Below are positions 7,917 through 17,735 of a stretch of 64,000 bases of DNA, in pieces. A program made the translations under genes and the position numbers. The DNA lies in NCBI GenBank assembly GCA_017533915.1, contig JAFWHX010000016.1, forward strand, positions 1 through 64,000, written 5' to 3'. The notes beneath the pieces were generated by a model, which made no database searches, was not told the origin of the DNA, and saw only the letters and a program-made list of their open reading frames with translations. Positions within the stretch are counted from its first letter, which is position 1. Each line of letters begins with the position of its first letter. The DNA is from Eubacterium sp. GTDB taxonomy: Bacteria; Bacillota; Clostridia; Peptostreptococcales; Anaerovoracaceae.

Positions 7917-9685
7917 TACAGATCCTCCTTCTCAAACGCGGCTTTGATCTCTGCGTCAAGCTCGTCATTTATCTCTTTGTAGCGCACCTCGACCTGATCC
8001 TCAGGCGTGTACTTGAATCTACCGATCGCCTCTCTTGCAGGCATGCTGATCAGCGCGTTCATGTCAGCTCCGTCAGCCAGCGCTTTTACTGATTTGTTGT
8101 AGAAGCTCATAACGAGCTTCATCATTGTGTACTGCTTCTCGAGAGATGAGTATGTATCGACCTCGTCGAATGAATTCTGGTTGAGGAAGTCCTCTCTGAT
8201 AGATCTTGCTGCTTCCATCTTCAGTCTGTCTGAAGGTGACAGCGCATCCATTCCTACCATCTGTACTATCTCGTTCAGCTCTGACTCTTCCTGGAGTAGC
8301 GTCATCATGCTCTGACGTCCCTCGCTCCAGCCGCTCTCAACATTTTCATCGAACCATTTGCCCATATCATCAAGATACAGTGAGTAGCTCGTGAGCCAGT
8401 TTATCGCCGGGAAGTGTCTCTGGTACGCAAGGTTGGAATCGAGCCCCCAGAACACCTTTACGATACGCAGCGTCGCCTGTGATACAGGCTCAGAGATATC
8501 GCCTCCCTGTGGAGATACGGCTCCAATAACTGAAAGCGCGCCTTCTCTTCCCTCTTTACCAAGTGAGACCACATGGCCTGCTCTCTCATAGAACTGGGCA
8601 AGTCTGCTCCCGAGGTAAGCAGGGTATCCTTCCTCACCAGGCATCTCTTCAAGTCTTCCTGACATCTCACGGAGCGCTTCAGCCCATCTCGATGTCGAGT
8701 CAGCCATAAGGGCAACTGAGTATCCCATGTCGCGGAAGTATTCCGCAATCGTTATTCCTGTATATATCGAAGCTTCACGAGCAGCTACCGGCATGTCCGA
8801 TGTGTTCGCGATCAAAACAGTCCTCTGCATCAGGGACTTTCCGGTCTTCGGGTCTACCAGCTCAGGGAATTCGTTCAATACGTCAGTCATCTCGTTGCCG
8901 CGCTCGCCGCATCCGATATAGATGACGATGTCAGCCTCCGCCCACTTCGCGAGCTGATGCTGTATGACAGTTTTGCCCGAGCCGAATGGGCCAGGTACCG
9001 CCGCGGTGCCTCCCTTTGCGATCGGGAAGAACATGTCGATTACACGCTGCCCTGTCACTAACGGCTTGTCCGGCTGCAGCTTCTTTTTATACGGGCGGTT
9101 CCTTCTTACCGGCCATGTCTGCATGAGCTTGACTTTCTTGTCGCCGTTTTCTGTCTCGATCGTAGCGACCGTCTCATCTACCGTGTATTTCCCGGCATCT
9201 ATGTCCTTGACGCGTCCTTTTACGCCAAACGGCACCATGATGCGCTCCTCGACCACTTCAGTCTCCTGCACGGTACCGATGATGTCGCCAGCCTCTACCT
9301 CATCGCCGACAGCGACACATGGCTTGAACTCCCATGTCTTATCTCTGTTCAGAGAATAGACCTGAACGCCTCTTTTCAGGCTGTTTCCAGAGACTCTCAT
9401 GATCTCTTCAAGCGGTCTCTGGATCCCGTCGTAGATACTGCCGATCAGGCCAGGACCAAGCTCTACTGACATTGGAACGCCTGTAGAAACGACCGGTGCC
9501 CCCGGTCCGAGCCCGGAAGTCTCCTCATATACCTGTATTGACGCCTGATCCCCGTGCATCTCGATGATCTCGCCCGTCAGGTTCTCATCACTCACGCGGA
9601 CCACGTCGTACATATTAGCGTCACGCATGCCCGTCGCTATGACGAGCGGCCCAGCAACTTTTTTAATCGTACCTGTACTGCTCAT
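7916..9685 (-). CDS. ntpA: V-type ATPase subunit A (catalytic)
   Basis: 589 residues, full length. Catalytic subunit hydrolysing or making ATP. P-loop [11 protein letters not shown] near residue 235, GCGERGNEM, the Walker B region [18 protein letters not shown], and the A-subunit-specific insertion region ([20 protein letters not shown], about 110-190) are present. Gap of 102 bases from the upstream small-subunit gene, containing a palindrome. Strong coupling to subunit B downstream. Confidence 0.97.
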   Translation of the reverse strand: MSSTGTIKKVAGPLVIATGMRDANMYDVVRVSDENLTGEIIEMHGDQASIQVYEETSGLGPGAPVVSTGVPMSVELGPGLIGSIYDGIQRPLEEIMRVSGNSLKRGVQVYSLNRDKTWEFKPCVAVGDEVEAGDIIGTVQETEVVEERIMVPFGVKGRVKDIDAGKYTVDETVATIETENGDKKVKLMQTWPVRRNRPYKKKLQPDKPLVTGQRVIDMFFPIAKGGTAAVPGPFGSGKTVIQHQLAKWAEADIVIYIGCGERGNEMTDVLNEFPELVDPKTGKSLMQRTVLIANTSDMPVAAREASIYTGITIAEYFRDMGYSVALMADSTSRWAEALREMSGRLEEMPGEEGYPAYLGSRLAQFYERAGHVVSLGKEGREGALSVIGAVSPQGGDISEPVSQATLRIVKVFWGLDSNLAYQRHFPAINWLTSYSLYLDDMGKWFDENVESGWSEGRQSMMTLLQEESELNEIVQMVGMDALSPSDRLKMEAARSIREDFLNQNSFDEVDTYSSLEKQYTMMKLVMSFYNKSVKALADGADMNALISMPAREAIGRFKYTPEDQVEVRYKEINDELDAEIKAAFEKEDL

Positions 9686-9770
9686 TGTAGGTTTACTACC
9701 TCCTGATAGTGGTTATAACTTCTATTTTCACAATCGTATTATCAAAATCTCTATAGGCGCGCTATGCTCC

Positions 9771-9784
9771 GCGAGCATGCTCGC
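9771..9784. repeat. Perfect palindrome between the central-stalk and A subunit genes
   Basis: GCGAGCATGCTCGC is a perfect 14-base inverted repeat lying four bases beyond the end of the 106-residue subunit gene. With flanking GCGCG it could form a stem that protects or separates the 5' and 3' parts of the operon mRNA. No T-run follows. Confidence 0.55.
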
Positions 9785-9787
9785 GCA

Positions 9788-10108
9788 TTATTCCTCGTTC
9801 CCAAACAGGATGTCTGATCCGACAGCTTTTTCTACTGACAGATGAACGTCTCTCACTCCTTCGCCAGTATTTCCCGAGATCCCCGGTATCTGGATTATCG
9901 CCGGTAGAAGCTGGCCTCTGTATCTGTCGACCTGTTCCTGTATCTCTTTAGCGAGCTTTTCTGTTATATATATGACAGCATAATCTGATTCAGCGAGCTC
10001 GCGAAGCTTACGCCTTGCCTCGTCGCCTTCCACAGGGAATACATCAAATCCGAGCGCGGCAAATCCATAGATGCTGTCATGATCTCCCATTACACCTATC
10101 TTATACAT
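9788..10108 (-). CDS. ntpG: V-type ATPase central-stalk subunit F (NtpG)
   Basis: 106 residues, typical size. MYKIGVMGDHDSIYGFAALG is the diagnostic N-terminus (Rossmann-like CheY fold), and AVIYITEKLAKEI with LLPAIIQIPG is the conserved middle. The subunit binds the D shaft and helps couple rotation. Its start overlaps the end of subunit C by eight bases. Confidence 0.93.
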   Translation of the reverse strand: MYKIGVMGDHDSIYGFAALGFDVFPVEGDEARRKLRELAESDYAVIYITEKLAKEIQEQVDRYRGQLLPAIIQIPGISGNTGEGVRDVHLSVEKAVGSDILFGNEE

Positions 10109-11144
10109 ACATCTGCCTTACCCTTTCCCTGATGCTGTCATCTGGAAGACTGTTCGCCTTGCCTGTGAGGATCAGACGGACCGTCTTTATCTCATTCTGT
10201 CTGGCAATCACGTAAGCGATCACAGGCCCTATCGTAAAGGCCTCATATTTCTGTGACTCAAGCGATTCTGTGATCTTGTCATCACACCATTTCTCGAACG
10301 CAGACGGACTCTTCGCAAGATAATCCAAAGCATCCTTGTAGTCTGTCGTCGCAAGATAATCACGTACTGATTCCTCGCTCTGAGCTGCCGATCTTGCCAG
10401 ATGATCCGCACTCAGTGCTTCCGTATCCACGAGCGCCCTGTTAAGAAAGTCCTGTGATTTTCCGGTCCTCGCGGCTCTTACAGCAGTTCTTATATCAGCT
10501 ATACTCACGATAGTCTCTGCATAATCCTTTATCACGCCGTATCCTGCACGGCCGGCATTTCGGCCCGCCTCAAGCACTGCTGTAAGGCATGCCTTATCGA
10601 TTATTATGTCGCACGCCTGGCCGTCGCCGGTGTGCATCAATGTGTCATATGCCTCCGCTGCGGCGTTTCTCATATCATCTGGCAGGCGGTCAAAATCCCG
10701 CTCGCTGATGATCGCTTCCAGCTCTTCTCCAGATATAGAAAGACCGTCATAATAGATCGCCGGCTTCTGGCTCTCGCCAAGACTTCCTCTGTTATCTTTG
10801 TGCCCTGAAGCTTCTTCTCCAGAACCGTGACTGACAGAATCCTCATAGACTTTCTTCACCGCAGCCTTGAGATTATGAAATTCCTTCGGAAGTGAGAGCA
10901 CACTAAAGATCTTCATATCAATATGAAGATCCTTAACAACTTCCCATATTTTTTCTTCCTCGCGGGCAAGGATCGCTTCGCCGTTTCCTTCAGAGTCAGT
11001 GTCGCCCCATCCCTTTTCCTCAAGAAAATGAATGCAGCCTGCCTCGTCCTTACAGGCTATGAGCTGATCTATTACACTGTCTGTGAACAGACCATTCTCC
11101 AGCGCCCTTATCCTTGCGACCGCATAGGTATATTCTTCTGCCAT
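10101..11144 (-). CDS. ntpC: V-type ATPase subunit C (rotor-to-ring adaptor, d-like)
   Basis: 347 residues from the ATG at 11144, which has GGAGG 9 bases upstream; earlier in-frame ATGs lack such a site. Mostly helical, funnel-shaped subunit joining the central shaft to the membrane ring. YTYAVARIRALENGLF at the N-terminus and IGPVIAYVIARQNEIKTVRLIL near the C-terminus are family signatures. A Ser/Gly/Glu/Lys-rich stretch of about 30 residues near 95-125 (VSHGSGEEASGHKDN) looks like a loop insertion absent from most relatives. Operon position is canonical. Confidence 0.92.
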   Translation of the reverse strand: MAEEYTYAVARIRALENGLFTDSVIDQLIACKDEAGCIHFLEEKGWGDTDSEGNGEAILAREEEKIWEVVKDLHIDMKIFSVLSLPKEFHNLKAAVKKVYEDSVSHGSGEEASGHKDNRGSLGESQKPAIYYDGLSISGEELEAIISERDFDRLPDDMRNAAAEAYDTLMHTGDGQACDIIIDKACLTAVLEAGRNAGRAGYGVIKDYAETIVSIADIRTAVRAARTGKSQDFLNRALVDTEALSADHLARSAAQSEESVRDYLATTDYKDALDYLAKSPSAFEKWCDDKITESLESQKYEAFTIGPVIAYVIARQNEIKTVRLILTGKANSLPDDSIRERVRQMYV

Positions 11145-11225
11145 GTAATAATTCCTCCAGGCTCCAATCCGCACAAAGTTCGGAATAGAGCACAGCAACT
11201 GTCTCGTTCGATCTGAACCTGAGAT

Positions 11226-11819
11226 CTATGCAAACAGGATCTCTCTTACTGTGTCTGTGAGATCATCTTTCTTCTCTTCGAAAAGTGCATCTATCGTGCA
11301 GTTCTCTTCAATCCCGCCGTAGCTTAAGATGAAGCCGGGCCCCATCTCTCTGGCTTCTTGCGAGATGCGGAGATTTCCTCCTGCCTCTCTGGCCGCTTCT
11401 TTCATACTCTTTTCGAATCCTTCTGGAATACGTGTAAGATCTTCGGCTGAAAAATAGACTGTCCCCTCTTCAGGCTGTACGTGCTTCTCGATCAGCTTCA
11501 GCATGAGATCAAAATACTCTCGTGTCTGGAGTCCTGCGATCCTTTTCTTGGCCTCTTTGATGACGTCGCCTATTATCTCCTGCTTTGCGGCAAGGATCTT
11601 TGTCCTGTGCTCCATATCAAGAGATGAATCGACACGTTCTGAGAAGGCTTTGACATCTGATTCAGCCTTGGCTTTCACATTCTTTGCGATCTCGTCGGCA
11701 TCACGTACGGCTTCCGACTTAATGACGCGGGCTTCAGCCTCTGCCGCCTCGATCCTGGCAGCTGCAGTATTCTCAGCATCCTGAAGGATCTTTTCTCTTA
11801 TCTTTTCTAAACCTGACAT
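11226..11819 (-). CDS. ntpE: V-type ATPase subunit E (peripheral stalk)
   Basis: 197 residues. The N-terminal half is an Ala/Glu/Lys-rich coiled coil (residues 1-95), which pairs with the 103-residue NtpF-like protein to make the peripheral stalk. The C-terminal half is the globular domain that binds the top of the head (EMGPGFILSYGGIEENCTIDALFEE). Gap to subunit K is 12 bases, so it is co-translated. Confidence 0.92.
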   Translation of the reverse strand: MSGLEKIREKILQDAENTAAARIEAAEAEARVIKSEAVRDADEIAKNVKAKAESDVKAFSERVDSSLDMEHRTKILAAKQEIIGDVIKEAKKRIAGLQTREYFDLMLKLIEKHVQPEEGTVYFSAEDLTRIPEGFEKSMKEAAREAGGNLRISQEAREMGPGFILSYGGIEENCTIDALFEEKKDDLTDTVREILFA

Positions 11820-11831
11820 CAGCTGCCACCA

Positions 11832-12305
<474 letters not shown>

Positions 12306-14333
12306 TTACATTTCCTCCTTAACTTCTACATATTTGGTATCCTGAGTAAACGGCTCAAGAGGTCGCCCCCCGCCGTCATAGAATTTACCGAAAAACTCAA
12401 CGAACTGGAGCCTGTTCGTGTGAACATATGCACCCAGTATATTTATTGCCATGTTCAAAGAGTGTCCGATGAGGAACACTATTATGAACAGAACAGCCCC
12501 TACGATTCCGCCTCCTGCCATGGATCCCATCTGGTTCACGACAGAAGCAATTACACCTGTCGCTAGTCCAAGAGCAAGAAGTCTTGAATAAGACAGCACA
12601 TCTGACAGCCAGCTGGTGACTCCGTAAACGTCATACAGCCCGAGCGCGAGCCTGAGCAGCGGGTTCTTATGGTCTCTTCCCGACATAAGTATGAGACCTA
12701 ACGCACCGCCTGCCGCCATGACCTTTGCAAGCATATTCACAGCTGGCGGGAATGATATGTCTATCTGAGAGATCGATCTGAATATCTCAGAAGGTATCAG
12801 CATAAGCAGAAGACCTATGAGGAACACATACCACAGCACGACGTCGCAGAAGAAATCAAGTGTCTTCCCGTCCCTCAGCTCTTCATATCCTTTTATCGCA
12901 AGACCGACAAACAGATGAACTACACCGAACGCGAGACACCAGATGAGAAGCCTCATCGGATCTTCAAGCGGCACGAACCAGAGCGCTGGCACTGTAACTG
13001 TCTTATCAAAGAAAGTCTCAGCAACTACTGTTATCGCATCTCCGAAGTATCCGCCGAACATGATGCCCCAGAATGTTGTCGATATCCCGCAGAACATGAA
13101 CAGCTTGAGCTGTTTTTTCATGCCCTGGTCCATTCTCTTGTACTTCCAGAGCAGCAGCGCGCAGACGACCGTCATTACCAGTCCATACGCTGCGTCGGAA
13201 AGCATCAGCCCAAAGAAGAATACATAGAAGAAAGACATTATAGTCGTCGGGTCGAACTCATGACGCCCAGGAAGGCCATACGACTGCACTACGCCTTCCA
13301 TACTTGACGAGAATCGGTTGTTCTCCAGTACAGTAGGCACGTCCTCATCTTCAGAGATCTCATCTACGTCGATGTTACAGTCATATTTATCCCCGATGAC
13401 TTTATTAATGATCTCAACATGCCTTTCATCAACATAGCCGCTCACGATAAAAGCATCTTCTGTTTCCGGAAGGTCTGCGATGATCTCATATTTCCCGGAC
13501 CGCATCCTGTAGTAGTCACCAAGACGCCTTATGTCTTCCCTGTATTCTGCAAGACCGGCTATCTCAGAAGAAAGGCGCTCTATGTCCTGTTCTTCTTTCT
13601 TTATGTCGCTTTCGATCTTCTTTATCTCCTCAGCCGGTGCTGACTCAGTCTCTGCTGAAGGCTTTGCGAACCCTGCGCCTCTCAGCGCATCTTCTATTTC
13701 CGGAACGTTTTCTTTCATGCAGATCACGGAAATGTACTTTGCGTCGTTATCCTCTTCAAGTATGTCGACCACACATGGTACAGGATCTGCTTCATCATCC
13801 TGATCTGCCGACTCCATCACTTCATATATCTTGTCTTGTGTGAGATCAGGCGGTACCGTTCCGAGCAGAAGAGCTGTCTTTTCTGTTTCCTGGGCTGTCC
13901 CGGATAGCGGCGTTCCGAGAAGCTTCCACGGCTTCAGCTGTTCAGCCCTTGCCGCAAGTCTCTGGCATACTGCTTTTTTCTCCGATATCTCTTTTGACAG
14001 CGAAATGATATATCTTCCGGTCTCAAGAACTACCGCCGCTTTGCTGCCTGTCTCTACGTAATCTGCCTTGTCGATCAGCTCTTTTCCCTCAAGCGAAGAA
14101 AGAACCGACGCTTTCTCGGGAGAATAGCTCTCCAGCACATCCAGCGCCTGTTCTGTGAGTCTGACATTATTATCAAAGACCTGCCGGTCTTCTCTTGTAT
14201 CTACCTTCTCAAATCCCTCAGGCTCTATCTGATGCATCTCCATGATGCCAAGTGCCTGAAGCTTTTCAAGGATCGGTTTTCTGTCTTTTTTTAATGCGGT
14301 GATACTGATCCGCCGCATCTTTAAAACTGCCAT
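12306..14333 (-). CDS. ntpI: V-type ATPase subunit I (membrane stator, a-subunit)
   Basis: 675 residues. N-terminal cytoplasmic half (1-350) with two coiled-coil stretches begins MAVLKMRRISITALKKDRKP. The C-terminal half has about eight membrane helices (from FFYVFFFGLMLSDAAYGLVM to VLFIIVFLIGHSLNMAINIL). The sequence LSYSRLLALGLATGVIA contains the arginine that faces the ring Glu during ion transfer. LGAYVHTNRLQFVEFFGKFYDGGG is the family C-terminus. Abuts subunit K exactly. Confidence 0.95.
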   Translation of the reverse strand: MAVLKMRRISITALKKDRKPILEKLQALGIMEMHQIEPEGFEKVDTREDRQVFDNNVRLTEQALDVLESYSPEKASVLSSLEGKELIDKADYVETGSKAAVVLETGRYIISLSKEISEKKAVCQRLAARAEQLKPWKLLGTPLSGTAQETEKTALLLGTVPPDLTQDKIYEVMESADQDDEADPVPCVVDILEEDNDAKYISVICMKENVPEIEDALRGAGFAKPSAETESAPAEEIKKIESDIKKEEQDIERLSSEIAGLAEYREDIRRLGDYYRMRSGKYEIIADLPETEDAFIVSGYVDERHVEIINKVIGDKYDCNIDVDEISEDEDVPTVLENNRFSSSMEGVVQSYGLPGRHEFDPTTIMSFFYVFFFGLMLSDAAYGLVMTVVCALLLWKYKRMDQGMKKQLKLFMFCGISTTFWGIMFGGYFGDAITVVAETFFDKTVTVPALWFVPLEDPMRLLIWCLAFGVVHLFVGLAIKGYEELRDGKTLDFFCDVVLWYVFLIGLLLMLIPSEIFRSISQIDISFPPAVNMLAKVMAAGGALGLILMSGRDHKNPLLRLALGLYDVYGVTSWLSDVLSYSRLLALGLATGVIASVVNQMGSMAGGGIVGAVLFIIVFLIGHSLNMAINILGAYVHTNRLQFVEFFGKFYDGGGRPLEPFTQDTKYVEVKEEM

Positions 14334-14351
14334 ATATCGTCCTTTTTATAA

Positions 14352-14663
14352 TCAGTCAACGAGTTCATGAATAACTGCGCTGACCGCTCTCTCTTTACGT
14401 GCATCTGCCTTTCCGGCAAGCTCTTCTATCTCATGATCAAGCTGCTTTTTCGCGATCTCTCTCGCCTTGTCGCCTCGAGCTTCTGCATCTTTCATCAGAT
14501 CATCCGCATCGTCATTCGCATCAGAAAGCGCCTTTGCCTTCAAAGTCTCAGCGTCGCTCTCAGCTTTGCTTATGAGATCCTTCCCGGATTCCTCAGCTTT
14601 ACTGATTATCTCTCCTGCCTTACCTTCTATCTCTCTGATCACCTTTACGGTCTCTTCTACCAT
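14352..14663 (-). CDS. ntpF: V-type ATPase peripheral-stalk subunit G/H (NtpF-like)
   Basis: 103 residues, almost wholly a charged coiled coil rich in Ala, Glu, Lys and Asp (AEESGKDLISKAESDAETL), matching the small partner of subunit E in bacterial V-ATPases. First gene of the operon, 18 bases before subunit I. AGGGAG lies 8 bases ahead of the ATG. Family assignment rests on composition, size and position, because such coiled coils diverge fast. Confidence 0.85.
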   Translation of the reverse strand: MVEETVKVIREIEGKAGEIISKAEESGKDLISKAESDAETLKAKALSDANDDADDLMKDAEARGDKAREIAKKQLDHEIEELAGKADARKERAVSAVIHELVD

Positions 14664-14704
14664 ATGACATGCTCCCTGCTAATAAGACATGCTCTCCAGG
14701 AATA

Positions 14705-14756
14705 CGGTGCTCAGATGATATTGAAAACATCTGCTTCTCGTACAAGCAGAGCACCG
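14705..14756 (-). promoter_or_regulatory. Structured 5' leader of the V-ATPase operon (three-way-junction candidate)
   Basis: Within the leader, CGGTGCTC and GAGCACCG pair over eight bases and enclose two further hairpins: TGCTT/AAGCA and AGATG/CATCT. That gives a closed three-way junction of 52 bases between the promoter and the ntpF start. No run of T follows, so it is not a simple terminator. It does not match a riboswitch class I know. It could control stability or bind a protein or small molecule. Confidence 0.5.
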
Positions 14757-14781
14757 TCCTGAAAAAAAACGATTTGCCGTT

Positions 14782-14810
14782 ATTATAACTCTTTTTGTGT
14801 TTCTGTTCAA
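14782..14810 (-). promoter_or_regulatory. Promoter of the V-ATPase operon
   Basis: TTGAAC, 17-base spacer, TATAAT on the minus strand, followed by a leader of about 110 bases to ntpF. Near-consensus housekeeping sigma promoter. Confidence 0.8.
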
Positions 14811-14853
14811 TAGAAATCGTACAGTCGGGCTCCCAGCCGCGGTCTGTCCTTCT

Positions 14854-15795
14854 CTAGATATTTTTAGCCGCCTCAATTATCCGCTGGAGCCTGCTGTTTA
14901 TCCCTGCCTTCTTGAGCGGCGGATCCATCATCTCACCAAGTTCTGAAAGGCTTGCATCCGGATGCTCCAGTCTGAGCTCCGCTACTTCCAGCAGCTTCCC
15001 TGAAAGCGCGTCGAGCATGCCCGCATCATTCAGCTTCTGTATCGCTTCTATCTGCTTTCCCGCGGCGTTGACTGTTCTGTCAGTATTAGCGCTGTCGCAG
15101 TTTGCAAGGCGTACGGTCCTGTTTACTACTTCTTTCTGTATCCTTGTATTTTCAAGAGCGAGCACAGCCGAATCCGCGCCGATAAGTGCGAGCATATCAC
15201 TGATATACTCCGACTTCTTCATATATACGACATACTTTTCCTTACGCCGTGTTATCTTCCCCTCAAGATCATCGAATGTTCCTATAAGCTTCCTTATATC
15301 AGCCGCAAGCTGCTCGTGTTCCACAGTAAAGTCCAGATGATATTCCTTCCCCGGATCCGAGACTGAGCCGCACGCCATGAACGCACCGCGAAGGTAAGAC
15401 TTTCTGTCACACTTCTTTTTCACGATGTCCTGATATATACCGTCTGAAATGTAATTTGATCCTTCTTTGACCAGCAGGATACCAGTCTCTCGCAGGATCG
15501 ACTCGCTCTTCATGTCAGGATCGACGATAAGATAATAGATGTGCCCTTTTCTCAGCGCCCCGCCTTCCTCGATGCCGATTCCCGGGTCGACTTTAAAATA
15601 GCTTTTGATCAGCTTCTTATAATGTCGCGCGATAGCCGGGTTGTCAGTAGGACATACTATCCTGAATTTTCCGCCTCCCGCAAGCCTGAGGCTCCCGGAG
15701 ACACGCAGGAATCCCGCTATCTCAGCCAGCTGGCAGCACTTCTTTTCAGGTATATCCCGAGCCAGCTCATTTTTGGTCTCAGTGGAAAATGACAA
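14854..15795 (-). CDS. whiA: DNA-binding protein WhiA
   Basis: 313 residues. WhiA joins a degenerate LAGLIDADG homing-endonuclease fold (about 20-200; SYLRGAFMACGSVSDPGKEYHLDF is the most telling segment) to a C-terminal helix-turn-helix (about 215-310; NRTVRLANCDSANTDRTVNA and HPDASLSELGEMM). In Bacillota it affects cell division and chromosome segregation. I place the start at a TTG at 15795 with GGAGG eight bases upstream; the protein then begins (M)SFSTETKNELAR as in relatives. It follows rapZ by 97 bases with a hairpin between. The usual intervening yvcK gene is absent. Confidence 0.9.
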   Translation of the reverse strand: MSFSTETKNELARDIPEKKCCQLAEIAGFLRVSGSLRLAGGGKFRIVCPTDNPAIARHYKKLIKSYFKVDPGIGIEEGGALRKGHIYYLIVDPDMKSESILRETGILLVKEGSNYISDGIYQDIVKKKCDRKSYLRGAFMACGSVSDPGKEYHLDFTVEHEQLAADIRKLIGTFDDLEGKITRRKEKYVVYMKKSEYISDMLALIGADSAVLALENTRIQKEVVNRTVRLANCDSANTDRTVNAAGKQIEAIQKLNDAGMLDALSGKLLEVAELRLEHPDASLSELGEMMDPPLKKAGINSRLQRIIEAAKNI

Positions 15796-15821
15796 AACTA
15801 TCTTCCTCCATAACAAGCGCC

Positions 15822-15842
15822 GCCGCACCAAAAAGGTGCGGC
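15822..15842. repeat. Perfect hairpin between rapZ and whiA
   Basis: GCCGCACC, loop of five T (A on the plus strand), GGTGCGGC. Eight perfect pairs. It lacks a following T-run, so it may adjust whiA expression or mRNA ends rather than stop transcription. It lies where yvcK would be expected. Confidence 0.5.
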
Positions 15843-15892
15843 AGCTGAAGAATAACTACTGCTTCTGCAGAGAATTACTGCTGTTGCATGCC

Positions 15893-16768
15893 TCAGTGTT
15901 CTCTATGCTCAATAGTGACACGGTATCCCTCTTCCGAGAACATCCTGGCGAGCTCGTTAGCAACTGCAACTGATCTGTGCTGTCCGCCCGTACAGCCTAT
16001 CGCTATACTGAGGCTGTACTTACCTTCCTTTATATAATGCGGCACCAGAGTCTTCATCATGTTGTCCACTTCCGTAAGAAACTCCTGAGTCACATCCTGC
16101 TTGAGCACATACTGCGAAACTTTTTTATTATGTCCTGTAAGCTTTTTCAGACTCGGGATATAGAACGGATTCGGAATGAACCTCATATCAAAAACCATGT
16201 CGATACCCTGTGGTATGCCGAACTTATAGCCAAATGACATAATATTGAATGTGAAATGCTTCTCAGTATCCAGACCTTCGTATATCCTGCTCATATCTGC
16301 GAACATATCGGCCTGCTTCATGTGCGTCGTATCTATTATATGGTCAGCTTTTCTTCTGAACGGCTCAAGCAGATCACGTTCTTTCTGCACGACCTCCCTT
16401 GTCGTAATGCCGCCGTTCTTGTTCAGCGGATGTGTGCGCCTCGTCTCGTTGTATCTCTTAACAAGGGTGTCGTCCGACGCCTCGATGAACAAAATTCCCG
16501 AGTCGATAGCCGGGCTTTCATTAAGCTTCTCGATCGCCTCTTCAAGCCCTTCCATGAAATTGTGACTTCTTATATCCACAACAAAAGCCACTTTCTGGAT
16601 GCTCTTGTTGTCAAATGCTTCGAGTTCCAGAAAATTCCCGATCATAGACGGCGGCATATTATCGATCACATAGTATCCATGATCTTCGAACCAGTCCGCT
16701 GCCTGCGTCTTTCCAGCGCCTGAAAGACCTGTAACGATCACGACTTCCGTTCTGCCCTCTTCTGTCAT
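15893..16768 (-). CDS. rapZ: RNase adapter / nucleotide-binding protein RapZ
   Basis: 291 residues. The N-terminal kinase-like domain has a P-loop GLSGAGKTQA (near 14-23) and the downstream DHGYYVIDNMPPSM. The C-terminal domain has the highly conserved IAIGCTGGQHRSVAVANELA. In Enterobacteria RapZ steers small-RNA decay in cell-wall precursor control. In Bacillota (YvcJ) it binds nucleotides and is usually in a cluster with yvcK and whiA. Here it follows the PHP gene by 91 bases and precedes whiA. Confidence 0.93.
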   Translation of the reverse strand: MTEEGRTEVVIVTGLSGAGKTQAADWFEDHGYYVIDNMPPSMIGNFLELEAFDNKSIQKVAFVVDIRSHNFMEGLEEAIEKLNESPAIDSGILFIEASDDTLVKRYNETRRTHPLNKNGGITTREVVQKERDLLEPFRRKADHIIDTTHMKQADMFADMSRIYEGLDTEKHFTFNIMSFGYKFGIPQGIDMVFDMRFIPNPFYIPSLKKLTGHNKKVSQYVLKQDVTQEFLTEVDNMMKTLVPHYIKEGKYSLSIAIGCTGGQHRSVAVANELARMFSEEGYRVTIEHREH

Positions 16769-16859
16769 ACGCCGCTCCTCTCATTAAACTGCCCAATTAA
16801 TGTGAGTGATAACCATCTTTGTTCATGCGTCCTGTGTTTTGCAGCTATCTGCCATAAGA

Positions 16860-17666
16860 TCATTTACGTGCTATGTTTACTATTCTATCCGGGTCAAGTC
16901 CGGCTTTCAATGCACGCTCCAGCCCTTTCAGATAGCTTCCCACTCTGTTCGGTGTGTGTGCGTCGCTTGAGATCACGAACTTCACATCCTCCTGCATGGC
17001 TATCCTTATCTCCTCTATCGTAAGATGCATGTGCCATGTATTTATCTCCATCCAGGTATCAGTCTCTGCGCATACCTTAGCCACTTCGCGGATATCGACC
17101 GGGCCTTTGTCTCCAGGATGTGTCAGTATCTTAAGGTCATTATTGCGAAGTGTTTTGATATACATCTCTGTGTTTATCATACGCTGCTTCTCATACGCTT
17201 CACTGGTCTCAATCGGAAGTCCGTTGTCTCCTCCCTCCTGGTAGTGTCTACGAGCGAGCAGCCAGTTCTCTACTGCATGGCAGTTCATCACTCCGTAATG
17301 GTATCCTCCGAGCAGAAAGTCGAACTTCCCTGCTTCTTCACTGCTGACATCCAGATTATTCCCTGATTCGACGATATTTGCCTCACAGCTCATCCAGATC
17401 TTGATCTCAGGGTGCTTCTTCTGCGATTCCTCGATATCACGCCGGAGGTCATCGATCTTGTTTCTTTTGATCCCGTAGAAGACATGCCCCGGACCATGAT
17501 CAGAGATAGCTATCTCCTCCAGCCCGCGGTCTATCGCAGCCTGTACATTCTCCTCGACTGTACCTTTCCCGTGCGGTGTGATAAATCCGTGTGAATACGT
17601 CGTGTGTGTGTGATAGTCGAATACCATCCGGTATCCATTCACTAACTCCTCAATATTGTATTCCAA
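16860..17666 (-). CDS. PHP-domain phosphoesterase
   Basis: 268 residues, a single PHP metal-dependent hydrolase domain. The first motif is FDYHTHTTYSHG, followed by ISDHGPGH, HPGD and, near the end, VISSDAHTPN, which together give the His/Asp metal ligands. Members of this branch (YcdX-like or histidinol-phosphatase-like) hydrolyse small phosphate esters, but the substrate is not known for the clade found next to murB in Clostridia. 69 bases after murB, 91 before rapZ, so likely in one transcript. Confidence 0.85.
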   Translation of the reverse strand: MEYNIEELVNGYRMVFDYHTHTTYSHGFITPHGKGTVEENVQAAIDRGLEEIAISDHGPGHVFYGIKRNKIDDLRRDIEESQKKHPEIKIWMSCEANIVESGNNLDVSSEEAGKFDFLLGGYHYGVMNCHAVENWLLARRHYQEGGDNGLPIETSEAYEKQRMINTEMYIKTLRNNDLKILTHPGDKGPVDIREVAKVCAETDTWMEINTWHMHLTIEEIRIAMQEDVKFVISSDAHTPNRVGSYLKGLERALKAGLDPDRIVNIARK

Positions 17667-17735
17667 CTTTCAACCTCTCTGTCAAAATCTCATCAGTCCT
17701 CAGGCATTATACTCTGGTATGTCTGCAAAGGCACA

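Noticed and set aside
7168-7947. Plus-strand frame of 259 codons across the V-ATPase A/B genes
   Set aside because: Ser/Thr-rich antisense frame within two strongly conserved genes.
14854-15831. Longer WhiA starting 12 codons upstream
   Set aside because: The extra residues do not match family members and the frame there includes the perfect hairpin region; GGAGG is correctly placed only for the TTG at 15795.
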